Shown in pieces: positions 15,111-24,532 of a stretch of 64,000 bases of DNA (position 1 is its first letter; the number at the start of each line of letters is the position of its first letter). The translations under genes were made by a program, and so were the position numbers. Origin of the DNA: GAS368 sp965227745 (GTDB lineage: Bacteria; Verrucomicrobiota; Verrucomicrobiia; Opitutales; Opitutaceae); assembly GCA_965227745.1 (NCBI GenBank), contig OZ245769.1:124001-188000 (forward strand), given 5' to 3'. Below the pieces are notes generated by a model that worked only from the letters and a program-made list of their open reading frames with translations, made no database searches and was not told the origin of the DNA.

Positions 15111-17246
15111 TTAGGCCGGAAGCTCGACGACAAACGTGGCGCCCTGGCCCGGCATCGAATCGACGCGGATAGTGCCGTTGTGTAGTCGCACGATCTCGTG
15201 GGCGATGGAAAGGCCCAGACCGTGCGACGTTTCGCGAGCGGTCGGCTGGGTGCTTAATCGACCAAAGGGTAGGAAAAGACGAGCGACCTCCTCGGCGGGA
15301 ATACCCGGTCCATCGTCGCAAACGGAGAGGACGACGCGGGAGACATTGCGGACGATGGAAAGGGTAATCGTGCCGCCAGTGGGGCTGAACTTGATCGCGT
15401 TACTCACGAGATTGGCGATGACTTGGTAAAGGCGCGCGGCGTCGCCGGTGAGAAGACCGCTGTCTGGCGGCGGCTCGTGGAGCACGAGGGCCTGACGCTT
15501 GGCGGCGGCCTGCCAGCGAAGACTACGCACCACGGCGTGAGCGATTTCGGTGAGGTCGGTCGGAGCAGGGCGCAGCTCGAGCTTGCCCGAATCGAGGGCC
15601 GCCGTGGCGAGTAAATCCTCGACGAGACAGAGCACCCGCTGGGCCTCGGAGGTGATGAGATCGATCCGCTCGGAGCGGGCGTGCCGGTCGCCCGCATCGG
15701 CACCGCCGCGGAGGCTCTCGGTGAGATTGACGATATTGCCGAGCGGAGCGCGAATATCGTGTGACGCGATGCCGAGGAAGCGGGTCTTCACGCGGTCGGC
15801 CTCTTCCGCGATGTCGCGGGCCTCGCGCGTCTGATCCAGCACGCGAGACTCCGCGCGCAGCCGTACGCGCTGGAGCATGATGATCGCGCCGAGGGCGACC
15901 GCGAGGCAGATGAGGCTTACGCCGAGTGCGAGGCGAATGGCATTGGAATGCTCGAGGTCGGCCTCGGCCGCGCGCAGATCGGCGTCGCGGGCGCGGAGCT
16001 CGGCATCCTGCCGGGCGCGCTCGCCGCGCAGAAGGGCGATTTCCTGCTGGCGGCGTTCAGCCTCGTAGCGGACATTGAGCGCGGCGATTTGTTGGCGGGA
16101 CTTTTCATCGAGCGCGGCGTCGGTGGCGGCGGCGAATTTTCGTTGCGAATCAAAAGCCGCGCGCCAGTCGCCGCGGGCCTCCGCGATAGCTGAATACTCG
16201 CGGTGATAAGCGGCGAGGAGTGGCGCCTGATTCATGGCCTCGGCGAGCGGGAAGCCGACATTGAGGCGCGCAAAAGCCTCGTCGATCTTGCCGCTCGCCC
16301 GGAGGGTGATCGCGTACTGCAAGTGTGCGTTGGACATGTAGCGCGGCATCGCGAGCTCTTCATAGATGGCGAGCGCCCGCTGGATGTAGGCGAGCGCCGC
16401 CGGGTAGTCTTTCTCGGTGCGGGCGATATCGGAGAGATTGATGAGCGAATCGCCCATGCCGCGGCGGTTGCCGATGGCGGTGCGGATGGCGAGGGCCTGC
16501 TCATGGAGCGTGCGGGCGCGGCTGAGATCTCCGGCATTGGTATAATTATTACCGAGGTTGTTGAGCGCGTCGGCCTCGACCACGCGGTCACCGATCTCAC
16601 GGGCGATGCTGAGAGCGATTTCCTCCTCGGTGCGGGCTTTGGCCCGCTCCTTCATTTCGCCGTACACGACGGAAATGCCGAGGTGGGCGCGAGCCACGAG
16701 CGCGCGATTGCCCAACCGCTCGGCAAGCGTGATTAAGTCTTGATGGGCGGTGATGGTGGCCGGGGCGTCGCCGACGCTCCAACTGCTCCGCGCAAACGCG
16801 AGCAGCAACTCCGCGCGGGCCGGATCGTCGCCCAACTCGACGGCACGCGAGAGGGCCGTACGGGCGGTCGAGAGGGCCTCGGCGAACTCACCGCGCCGCC
16901 GCTGCAGGGTCGCCAGTCGCGCGTCGGCGAGCAGCTCATCATGCGGGGTGGTGGCGGCTTGCCGGGCTTGCTGGGCGGCGGCGTACGCTCGCTCGGTGTC
17001 GGTGGAGTCGAGGGCTTCGGACAAGGCGAGGAGGAGGGGCGATTTTTCCGCCTTCGCTGCGCCGGCGATCTTCTTTTCCAAGTCTGCCGCCGAGGGCGAA
17101 GGCTGCGCCGACATCGTCGCAACGATAAATAGAGCGACGGCGATGGCGCAGAGGCGACGGCAGAAAGCATCTGGGCGGCACAGCATCGCGGTGAGGCAAA
17201 GGAGCTGCACGAAGGAGTGCAACGCCGACCTCTGACTTATTGCCAC
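15111..17246 (-). CDS. TPR-containing sensor histidine kinase 2
   Basis: 711 residues from a GTG at 17246 that overlaps the TAG stop of kinase 3 by one base (TAGTG), implying translational coupling; an in-frame ATG at 17186 is an alternative. A hydrophobic N-terminal stretch (LCAIAVALFIVATMSA) is the export signal. TPR-like repeats cover about 60-380, with a coiled coil after them. One membrane helix follows (LALGVSLICLAVALGAIIML, about 425-445). The HisKA motif is RFLGIASHDIRAPLGNIVNL and the HATPase_c boxes are ANLVSNAIKF, DDGPGI and SHGLGLSIA. The kinase half is closely similar to kinase 1, for example the shared 'EAQRVLCLVEDLLATAA', so the pair arose by tandem duplication. No cognate regulator is adjacent. 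Confidence 0.92.
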   Translation of the reverse strand: MAISQRSALHSFVQLLCLTAMLCRPDAFCRRLCAIAVALFIVATMSAQPSPSAADLEKKIAGAAKAEKSPLLLALSEALDSTDTERAYAAAQQARQAATTPHDELLADARLATLQRRRGEFAEALSTARTALSRAVELGDDPARAELLLAFARSSWSVGDAPATITAHQDLITLAERLGNRALVARAHLGISVVYGEMKERAKARTEEEIALSIAREIGDRVVEADALNNLGNNYTNAGDLSRARTLHEQALAIRTAIGNRRGMGDSLINLSDIARTEKDYPAALAYIQRALAIYEELAMPRYMSNAHLQYAITLRASGKIDEAFARLNVGFPLAEAMNQAPLLAAYHREYSAIAEARGDWRAAFDSQRKFAAATDAALDEKSRQQIAALNVRYEAERRQQEIALLRGERARQDAELRARDADLRAAEADLEHSNAIRLALGVSLICLAVALGAIIMLQRVRLRAESRVLDQTREARDIAEEADRVKTRFLGIASHDIRAPLGNIVNLTESLRGGADAGDRHARSERIDLITSEAQRVLCLVEDLLATAALDSGKLELRPAPTDLTEIAHAVVRSLRWQAAAKRQALVLHEPPPDSGLLTGDAARLYQVIANLVSNAIKFSPTGGTITLSIVRNVSRVVLSVCDDGPGIPAEEVARLFLPFGRLSTQPTARETSHGLGLSIAHEIVRLHNGTIRVDSMPGQGATFVVELPA

Positions 17247-19390
17247 TATCCCGCGATTTCTGGGCTCACCGGGAGCGTCATGCGAAAGGCCGCCCCGGCC
17301 CCGGGGTGCGAGCGTACGCTGAGCGTCCCGCCGTGCAGTCGCATCAGTTCATGCGCGAGGTAAAGGCCTAGTCCGCTGGAAGATTCACCGGCGGTGGGCC
17401 GCGCGGAGAGGCGTGCAAATGGTTGAAAGAGCCGGGCTTGCTCCTCGAGGGCAATGCCGGGCCCGTTGTCGCTGACCTCGCACCAGACTCCGGTCGCGTC
17501 GTGGCCGAGTTGCACGCGGATTATGCCTTGGCGCGGCGTATAGTTGATGGCGTTGCTCAGGAGATTGGCGAGCACCTGTTCCAAGCGCACGGGCTCGCCT
17601 GACACCACTGGTAACGCGGTGGGGGATTCTTCGAGCGTGAGAACTTGACCCTTCTGTCGGGCGCGGGGCTGGAAATCGGCCACGACGCGGACTGCCACCA
17701 CGCCGAGATCAAGGGATTCGGGCCGTAATTCGAGTCGGCCGGCGTCGAGCGCGGCCCGATCGATGAAATCATGCACGAGGAGAACCATGCGAGAGGTCTC
17801 GGCCCGCATGGCGACTGCGAGCTTCTTGATTTCATCGGGGCTCGACGACGCTTCGATGAGATGAGTCGAAGCGCTGAGGGTGGACAGCGGTGCCTTCAAA
17901 TCATGCGAGGCGAAGCCGAGCAGCCGGCCCTTCAGCGCGTCGGCTTGTTCCGCGGCATCGCGCGCGGCGCGCGTATCGGCGAGGATGCGGCGCTCCGCGC
18001 GGATCCGGGTGCGCTGGACCATCACGATGGCACCGAGCACGGCGGCGAGCGCGGCCACGGCGGCGATCACGGCGAGTCGCGTGCTGCGAGTTTGCGCTAA
18101 CTCGGCCGTGGTCGCCTGTAACTCGAAATTCTTGGCCCGGAGCTCCGCGGCGGTCTGGGCGAGCTGCGCAGTGCGCGCGCGCGCTTCGGCGGCTTGAAGT
18201 TCATTGGCCCGGGCGAGGCGGGTGAGTTCTTGATCCTTTTTTGCGACGTCGAATTGGATTTGGAGCTCCGCCGCGCGGCTCTGCGCCGTCTCCCCGGCGA
18301 TGGCCTCACGCTCGGCGAACTCTTTGCGCGCGGCGGCGAGGGCGGCGGCGAAGTCTTTTCGACCCTCCTGGGTCGCGGCGAGTTCGTGATAGTAGGTGGC
18401 GCGCAGGCCCCGCGATTCGATCGTCTCCACGTGCGGCCGCGCCTCCTCGAGATGCGCGAGAGCCTCGTCGAAACGGCCGAGCTTAACCAACACTTGAGCG
18501 ATCTTACACAGCGTGCTCGTGAGCTTCACCTTGCCGCGCAGGGTGCGGCGCTGGGCGAGGATGGGCTGGAGGGCCGCGAGCGCCGCCTCGGTCTTGCCCT
18601 CGGCGAAATCGAGCATCGCGAGATCCTGCTCCGCGTCGGCAATGAGGGTGCGGTTGCCTTCCTTGCGCTTGAATTCGAGGTAGAGTTCGTAGCCCTGGCG
18701 CGCCGTGGCGAAATCGCCGATCGACTCGGCGTAGTTGGCCAAGTTGGAACTGTACATGAGAATGGCCTTTTCGTCCTTAGCCTGCTGGGCCAAGGCGAGG
18801 GCCTGGCGCATGTAGTCAGCCCCACGCTGGTTGTCGCCCAGGCGGTTGTACGTCGCGCCGATGGCGGAGAGCGCCACGCCCTGCGCGCGGATCGAGTTGT
18901 AGCGCTGGGCAAATTGGAGCGAGCGGAGCAGGTACTCCAAGGTCGAGGCTTGATCACCAGCCGCGCGAAGATTGAGGGCGTGGCCGTAGACGGTATTGAA
19001 GCGGACGAGATCGTCATTCGCCGTTTCGGCGAGCGCCATGGCCTCGCGGCTGAGCCGCAAGGCGCCGGGGATGTCGTTTTGCCGCCGCGCGACATGAGCG
19101 AGCCCCAACGTCGCGAGAGCCTCGGTCTTCAGGTCTTTAGCGGCGCGGGCTTCGGCAAGCTTGGCCTCGGATTGCTCTTTGGCGCGTTGCGAGGCGGTTT
19201 CGACGAGTAACACGACGTCCTTGAACCAGTCGGGCAACGCGCGATCCGTGGCCGGCAAATCTTCCGCGGCCCGCAGGCTGACCGCAGCCAAGAGCAGTGA
19301 AAATGCGGACGCCAAGGCCACGGCAAGGTGTCGCACCGCGACAGACCTGACGCAGCCCGTAAAGCAGAGGCGAGCGGAATGCCCGAGCAT
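17246..19390 (-). CDS. TPR-containing sensor histidine kinase 3
   Basis: About 714 residues from the ATG at 19390. The open frame runs further upstream to 19828, but that part overlaps the neighbouring secreted-protein gene and is Pro/Arg-rich out-of-frame translation. ATG 19435 or GTG 19336 are alternatives. The export signal is HLAVALASAFSLLLAAVSLR. TPR repeats of the GDFATARQGYELYLEF type follow, then a coiled coil, a membrane helix (LAVIAAVAALAAVLGAIVMV), HisKA with His in GFASHDLKAPLSTLSASTHL, and HATPase_c with ANLLSNAINY, DNGPGI and SSGLGLYLA. It is more diverged from kinases 1 and 2 than they are from each other. It follows the MBG-repeat gene by about 85 nt on the same strand. Confidence 0.9.
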   Translation of the reverse strand: MLGHSARLCFTGCVRSVAVRHLAVALASAFSLLLAAVSLRAAEDLPATDRALPDWFKDVVLLVETASQRAKEQSEAKLAEARAAKDLKTEALATLGLAHVARRQNDIPGALRLSREAMALAETANDDLVRFNTVYGHALNLRAAGDQASTLEYLLRSLQFAQRYNSIRAQGVALSAIGATYNRLGDNQRGADYMRQALALAQQAKDEKAILMYSSNLANYAESIGDFATARQGYELYLEFKRKEGNRTLIADAEQDLAMLDFAEGKTEAALAALQPILAQRRTLRGKVKLTSTLCKIAQVLVKLGRFDEALAHLEEARPHVETIESRGLRATYYHELAATQEGRKDFAAALAAARKEFAEREAIAGETAQSRAAELQIQFDVAKKDQELTRLARANELQAAEARARTAQLAQTAAELRAKNFELQATTAELAQTRSTRLAVIAAVAALAAVLGAIVMVQRTRIRAERRILADTRAARDAAEQADALKGRLLGFASHDLKAPLSTLSASTHLIEASSSPDEIKKLAVAMRAETSRMVLLVHDFIDRAALDAGRLELRPESLDLGVVAVRVVADFQPRARQKGQVLTLEESPTALPVVSGEPVRLEQVLANLLSNAINYTPRQGIIRVQLGHDATGVWCEVSDNGPGIALEEQARLFQPFARLSARPTAGESSSGLGLYLAHELMRLHGGTLSVRSHPGAGAAFRMTLPVSPEIAG

Positions 19391-19475
19391 TGCCCGACCA
19401 CAAAGAAGGAGCACCCCCCGACTGGCAATGAGCATCGGCGGGACATGACGCGCGAAGACGACTGCTACGCGGCAC

Positions 19476-22400
19476 TCAAGGAACTTCGTAGATTTCCACC
19501 AACGCCACGCCGGCCGTGGTGCCGCTGACTTGTGCGGTGTAAGGACCGGGATCAAGTGTGATGAGGATCGCGGCATCCTTGCCCCCGCCGCCAAAGGCGA
19601 ACGCGCCAACCTTGGTCGCCGCAGCGGCAATTTCGGCGGCGGTGGCGGCGGTCTGCAGCGCGTCAAGGGGCGTGGGTGTACCCCAGTCGTCGTTTTGCGC
19701 GATGAGCGTGGAGGAGGCGTAAACCGCAAGTCGGGGATCGGCCAGCGTGCCGGGCACGCCAAAGCCGCCGAGCACGGGGCCAACGCCACGAATGAGGACT
19801 TTTTTGGGCGAATTTCCCGTGATGACAAAGCCGCCGACGAGTAGTCCGTCCGGTCCCGGTTCGACTAGGCCGCGTGCGGAGATATTGATCACGCGAGAGG
19901 CTTCGGTGCCGGAGGTTTCGCCCGCGTCGTAAATCTCCGCGAGCGCAACTCCGGTCTCAGCGCCCGCGGTTATCTGCATCGTGTACGCGCCCGGTGGGAG
20001 CGTGGCGAGTAGGGCGGCGTCTTTGGTTCCGGCGGCTAGCGAAAAGGCGCCGGTCTGCGTGAAGGCCGCCGCAGTGTCGGCTCCCGACCAGTCGTCGTTT
20101 TCGAGGATGACTTTGCCCTCGCTGTTGAAGACCTGCAGGCGGGGATTGACGAGCGCTCCGCTCACACCGAAGCCGGTGAGGGCGGGACCGATCGCGCGCA
20201 GCAGCACCCGGCGCGACTCGGTGCCACCAATGACGAAGCCCGTGACCAGGGTGCGGTCCGGCGTCGGAGCGATGCGCACGCGCGACGACAAATTGGCGAG
20301 GCGATCCGTGCGGGTGGCCGTGGAGGCGAGACCGGTAAGGACTACGAGAATTCCGCCCGGCAAGGTGACGATGCCATTAACGGAACCATTGCCGGCATTG
20401 ATTAAGCCATTGACGGAGGCGTTGGGGGCATTGACCTTGAAAAATCCGGTGGTCGCGATGGTACCTTCGGCCGCGATGGTGAGGCCAGCGATGGTAGCTA
20501 GCATCAGAACGCGACCGTTGGGCGCCACAATAGAGGTGGCCCCGCCACTCGCACTGCTAGGCACGCTGCATTGATAGCGCCCGGCGAGGCTGGCGGTGGG
20601 GCCGGTGCGAGCCTGTAGCGAAGCGTCGAAGAACACCCGCATTGCATCGATGCGGCCATGCAAAATCGTATCGGTTATCTTGCCAGCAAGCATGAGGGCT
20701 CGCCCGGCGACGGTGAAAGGTACGGCAAAGCTGCCATCATCGGATGTCACCTCAAAATCGAGCGAGGTGGTCAGTCCCATTACGGGAGCGGCAAATAGGA
20801 CTGTACCGCGACGTGTGCCGAAATCATAGGTGGCGGCGGCGATTTCGCCGGAAGTTGTCCAATTCTCAAGTGTATCGGGGAGGCCTTCGGCAATATGGAA
20901 CAATGCGCCGAAAAACGTATCCGGAATATTGTTACTGATCGCAAAGAGCCAGGTCACATCGGGGGCCGGCGCGTAGGTGCCGTCGCCCGCCTGCGAGGCG
21001 CGAATGACGACGCGGCCGGAAGCTCCGGAAAAATTCACGCGATTACCGCTGACGGTCGCAGGGCCGCTCACGATGGAAAATGAGACGGACAGGCCGGAGG
21101 TGGCCGTGGCGCTGACGTTAAAGCCGCTTTCCGAGACTTTATAGTTTCTCGGTGCCGTGAAGCGGATGGTCTGGGTCGAGCGCGCGACGAAAATTTGCTC
21201 GGTGGTCGCCGGCTCGTAGTTCTCGTTGCCGGCTTGCGTGGCGCGCACCGTCACGGGTCCCACCTCGGTGAGGCGGAGACTGTTGCCTGACAGCGTGGCA
21301 TTGCCGGAGACAATCGAATAGGTGATCGGCAAGCCGGTGTTCACGCTGCCATTGAGGGTGAGCGTCGAGCCCACGCCGGAGTCGACGCCGCCGAACGATA
21401 ACTTCAAATCTTGCCGGGCCTTGGTGATGGTGAGGGTGCCGACGCCGGAGCCGGAGTGGTTGTTGTCGGAAACGGTGACGGTGATATTATACACGCCGGC
21501 ATTGCGCGGGAAGTCCCCGTCGGTGGTGTTGGAGTAGGTGACGGTGAGAGCGGCGGCGGGGGTCGTGGAGATCGTCGCGGTCTTGGGCCCGCCGTCGTAA
21601 GGGTGGACGTTGTTGCTGATCACCACCTGGACCGGCGCAGGGATGATGGTGCCGGTGGTGGTGAAGGGGCTAGTGATGGAGTAGCTTGGCCCGTCGATGC
21701 CGCCGACGGAGAGACCGGAGACGGAGACCGGCTTATTACTGCCGGCATTGCCGTCGCTAAAGCGGGCGCTCACCCCGCTGGCGATGATGCTGACGTTATC
21801 ACCAGAAACAACATTGCCGGCGGAAAGCTGGGATACGTTCGCCGTGGCCGTGGTGCCGCCGTCGAAGATTTTGGTGTCGATGGACAGGCCGGTTACCGTC
21901 ACCGGACGCTGCGTGACGGTCACGGTCGTGACGGACGAGGGGTACGACAAAACGTAGTTGCCCGCTGCTGAGCCAGTCAGCGAGAGACCCCCGGCACTGA
22001 CGGGCTTGGCCGTCCCGGCAGACCGTGTAAACAACGCGCCCGACAAGGTGCCGTTGAGCGCGACATTCCCCACATCGGCCGAAATCACATTGGTGAGCGT
22101 GGGGGTACCGGAAAATGAGACGCTGTATGACCCATCGTACATGCGACTCACCGCCTGCACATTGGCGAGTGAGACGGTACGCTGCGCGACGGTAATGGTG
22201 CGAGTGGTAACCGGCACCGAGTTATAGGTGACCGTATCCGTGGGCGTGAACGATACGCTGAGCGTATGCGTGCCAAAGGGTAAAATCGTGCCGGCGGCGG
22301 GAGTGTAGATAAACGTGCCGGCGACCGGCACGCCGCCGGAATTGGCGGTGGCGTTGAGGGAACTGCTCGAAAGCGTGGTCCCGTACGTAATGTTATTAGT

Positions 22401-22502
22401 CGAACTCCATACGATCGTCGGTGAGACGGCTGCGAGACCGGTCGCAACGAACACTAAAAAAACGAAGATAAACCGGGCCAAAGGCAGAAGGCGAAAAGGC
22501 AT
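19476..22502 (-). CDS. Large secreted MBG/YDG-repeat protein with two verrucomicrobial C-terminal domains
   Basis: 1008 residues from the ATG at 22502 (MPFRLLPLARFIFVFLVFVA is the signal peptide; the frame opens 19 codons earlier). The N-terminal ~450 residues are Thr/Ser/Gly/Val-rich beta repeats of the bacterial Ig-like MBG/YDG type (SRMYDGSYSVSF, TKIFDGGTTATANVS, VHPYDGGPKTATIS), as in adhesins and filamentous surface proteins. A middle region with Ig-like strands follows (SFSIVSGPATVSGN). The last ~270 residues are two tandem copies of a domain with cores RRVLLRAIGPALTGFG and KKVLIRGVGPVLGGFG, ending VALVEIYEVP. Related copies are in three other proteins of this window. Probably cell-surface or outer-membrane associated; function unknown. 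Confidence 0.87.
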   Translation of the reverse strand: MPFRLLPLARFIFVFLVFVATGLAAVSPTIVWSSTNNITYGTTLSSSSLNATANSGGVPVAGTFIYTPAAGTILPFGTHTLSVSFTPTDTVTYNSVPVTTRTITVAQRTVSLANVQAVSRMYDGSYSVSFSGTPTLTNVISADVGNVALNGTLSGALFTRSAGTAKPVSAGGLSLTGSAAGNYVLSYPSSVTTVTVTQRPVTVTGLSIDTKIFDGGTTATANVSQLSAGNVVSGDNVSIIASGVSARFSDGNAGSNKPVSVSGLSVGGIDGPSYSITSPFTTTGTIIPAPVQVVISNNVHPYDGGPKTATISTTPAAALTVTYSNTTDGDFPRNAGVYNITVTVSDNNHSGSGVGTLTITKARQDLKLSFGGVDSGVGSTLTLNGSVNTGLPITYSIVSGNATLSGNSLRLTEVGPVTVRATQAGNENYEPATTEQIFVARSTQTIRFTAPRNYKVSESGFNVSATATSGLSVSFSIVSGPATVSGNRVNFSGASGRVVIRASQAGDGTYAPAPDVTWLFAISNNIPDTFFGALFHIAEGLPDTLENWTTSGEIAAATYDFGTRRGTVLFAAPVMGLTTSLDFEVTSDDGSFAVPFTVAGRALMLAGKITDTILHGRIDAMRVFFDASLQARTGPTASLAGRYQCSVPSSASGGATSIVAPNGRVLMLATIAGLTIAAEGTIATTGFFKVNAPNASVNGLINAGNGSVNGIVTLPGGILVVLTGLASTATRTDRLANLSSRVRIAPTPDRTLVTGFVIGGTESRRVLLRAIGPALTGFGVSGALVNPRLQVFNSEGKVILENDDWSGADTAAAFTQTGAFSLAAGTKDAALLATLPPGAYTMQITAGAETGVALAEIYDAGETSGTEASRVINISARGLVEPGPDGLLVGGFVITGNSPKKVLIRGVGPVLGGFGVPGTLADPRLAVYASSTLIAQNDDWGTPTPLDALQTAATAAEIAAAATKVGAFAFGGGGKDAAILITLDPGPYTAQVSGTTAGVALVEIYEVP

Positions 22503-22646
22503 AAAAAGGCACGACGAAGCCGCGCGGGAAATTGTTATAGAAAGCCAATGCCTCAGCAAAGAGGCCTCGCTGTGCTTATGGCAAGCGACGAGCGACTATA
22601 AAATCTATAACAAATAATCGCGGCCTAAAATCTTGGGCACCCGGCG
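22503..22646. promoter_or_regulatory. Leader of the MBG-repeat gene / end of prfC transcript
   Basis: A 144-nt AT-richer gap. TTGTTATAG at 22532-22540 and CTATAACAA at 22605-22613 are perfect 9-bp inverted repeats, 64 nt apart, placing one copy about 30 nt and the other about 100 nt upstream of the MBG-gene start. They could be an operator pair or a weak long-range hairpin ending the prfC transcript. Neither is proven. Confidence 0.3.
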
Positions 22647-24287
22647 TTACGCTTTCAGCTGCTCCAGCGGCAGGTCGTAGAGCTTCACGTCCGAATTCTT
22701 CTCGAGGAAGTAGCGCATCGTCCATTCGTTGGGGAAGAGGACGACGGGCTGCTCCAGTTTGTCGGTGCCGAAAGCGACGCCGCTGGGCACGAGGAGGCGG
22801 GAGGTGTCGGGGAGCTTTTGCGTGGGGTCGGTCGGGGCGAGCCACTTCATGATGCTCCACGGCGATGGGTCCATGCGCGACTCGGCACCGTACTCGGCCT
22901 GCAGGCGCCACTGCACGACTTCGAATTGCAGCACACCGACGGCGGCGAGGAGGGTGGACGTTGTCATGCCGGCGCGGAGCGTGACGGATTGCACGACGCC
23001 TTCTTGCAGCAACTGCTCAAGGCCGGCGCGGAATTTCTTCGCGTCGGAGGGATTGGGATTCGCGATGAAGGTGAAGACCTCTGGCGGGAAGCGCGGAATC
23101 TCGTCGTAGTAAATCGTTTTGTCCTCGGTGAGCGTATCGCCGATGCCGAAGCTGTCGTGGCCGACGAGGCCGATGACGTCGCCGGGCCAGGCTTCATCGA
23201 CGGTCTCGCGCTCCTGACCGAAGAGCTTGTGCGAGGAAGAGAGGCGCAGCGTGCGGCCGGTCCGCTGATGGATGACGCTCATGTCGCGGTCGAATTTTCC
23301 GGAGCAGATGCGCACAAACGCGATGCGGTCGCGGTGCTTCGGGTCCATGTTGGCCTGGATCTTGAAGACGAAGGCGGAGAATTTGGGGTGCTCGACGGGC
23401 ACGACCCAATCCTCGGTCTTGATTTTGGCGGCTTCGATAGCGACGGAGTGGTGCGGCTGGGGCGGGATGGCATCGTTCAAGAAACCATCGAGGAGGAGTT
23501 GGATACCGAAATTATTGACCGCGCTGCCGAAGTAGACGGGCGTCTGCTGGCCGGCGCGAATCTTGGCGAGGTCGAAGGGGTGCCCCGCGCCATCGAGCAT
23601 CTCAAGCTGCTCCTTGACCTGATCGTAGGTGTAGTCGTCGAGCTTGGAGCGGACAAACGGATCGTCGAGCGACGTGACGTTGACGGGCGCCTGAAACTTT
23701 CCGCCCGCCACGCGCTCGAACAAGTGCACTTCGCGCGTGCGGCGATCAAACACACCGCGGAACGACGGGCCATTGCCCAACGGCCAGATGACGGGGGAGG
23801 ACTGCAGACCGAGGACGGTCTCGAGCTCGTCGAGCAGCTCCAGTGCGTTGCGCGTGGGGCGGTCGCACTTGTTCATGAACGTGAAGATCGGCACGCCCCG
23901 GCGGCGGCACACTTCGAAGAGCTTGCGGGTCTGGGACTCGATACCCTTGGCGGCATCGATCACCATCACGACGGCGTCGACCGCGGTGAGCACGCGGTAG
24001 GTGTCCTCGGAGAAATCTTTGTGGCCGGGGGTGTCGAGCAGGTTGACCGCGTAGCCGGCGTAGTCGAATTGGAGGACGGTCGAGGAGATCGAGATACCGC
24101 GCTGCTTTTCCAGCTCCATCCAGTCGGAGGCGGTGGCGCGCTGGTTTTTGCGCGCGGTGACGGAGCCGGCGAGATGGATGGCGTTGCCGTAGAGAAGAAA
24201 CTTCTCGGTCAACGTGGTCTTGCCCGCGTCCGGGTGGGAGATGATCGCAAAGGTGCGACGGCGGGCGATTTCTTGGGCGGGCGACAT
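22647..24287 (-). CDS. prfC: Peptide chain release factor 3
   Basis: 546 residues from the ATG at 24287 (MSPAQEIARRRTFAIISHPD; the frame extends 39 codons upstream without the family signature). It is a translational GTPase: G1 SHPDAGKT at about 17-24, switch region with RGISISS, G3 DTPGHKDF at about 84, G4 NKCD at about 139. The elongation-factor beta-barrel and RF3 C-terminal domains complete the length, close to the 529 residues of E. coli RF3. RF3 recycles RF1/RF2 from the ribosome after peptide release, in the cytoplasm. It starts the minus-strand run that continues into the secreted-protein and kinase genes; no functional link is evident. Confidence 0.96.
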   Translation of the reverse strand: MSPAQEIARRRTFAIISHPDAGKTTLTEKFLLYGNAIHLAGSVTARKNQRATASDWMELEKQRGISISSTVLQFDYAGYAVNLLDTPGHKDFSEDTYRVLTAVDAVVMVIDAAKGIESQTRKLFEVCRRRGVPIFTFMNKCDRPTRNALELLDELETVLGLQSSPVIWPLGNGPSFRGVFDRRTREVHLFERVAGGKFQAPVNVTSLDDPFVRSKLDDYTYDQVKEQLEMLDGAGHPFDLAKIRAGQQTPVYFGSAVNNFGIQLLLDGFLNDAIPPQPHHSVAIEAAKIKTEDWVVPVEHPKFSAFVFKIQANMDPKHRDRIAFVRICSGKFDRDMSVIHQRTGRTLRLSSSHKLFGQERETVDEAWPGDVIGLVGHDSFGIGDTLTEDKTIYYDEIPRFPPEVFTFIANPNPSDAKKFRAGLEQLLQEGVVQSVTLRAGMTTSTLLAAVGVLQFEVVQWRLQAEYGAESRMDPSPWSIMKWLAPTDPTQKLPDTSRLLVPSGVAFGTDKLEQPVVLFPNEWTMRYFLEKNSDVKLYDLPLEQLKA

Positions 24288-24532
24288 GGCGGAAGGGTTC
24301 AAAAAAGCGGGAATCGCCGGGCGTGGGAAGAGTGAAATTGGAAAGCTCCGGGGATCGGGCTTTAAGCGGCAAGGACCAACCTCCAAGCTCCAGAGAAGCA
24401 CCAAGCCCTAAATCTAAATTCTTTTGAGGTGGGATATTGAGATTTCACTGGAGCTCGGACGTTGGTGCTTCGTCCTTCGCACGTGCTCCGCACGCGCGCC
24501 ATGGGCCGGAAGGCGAAGAGAGAGACGCTTGC

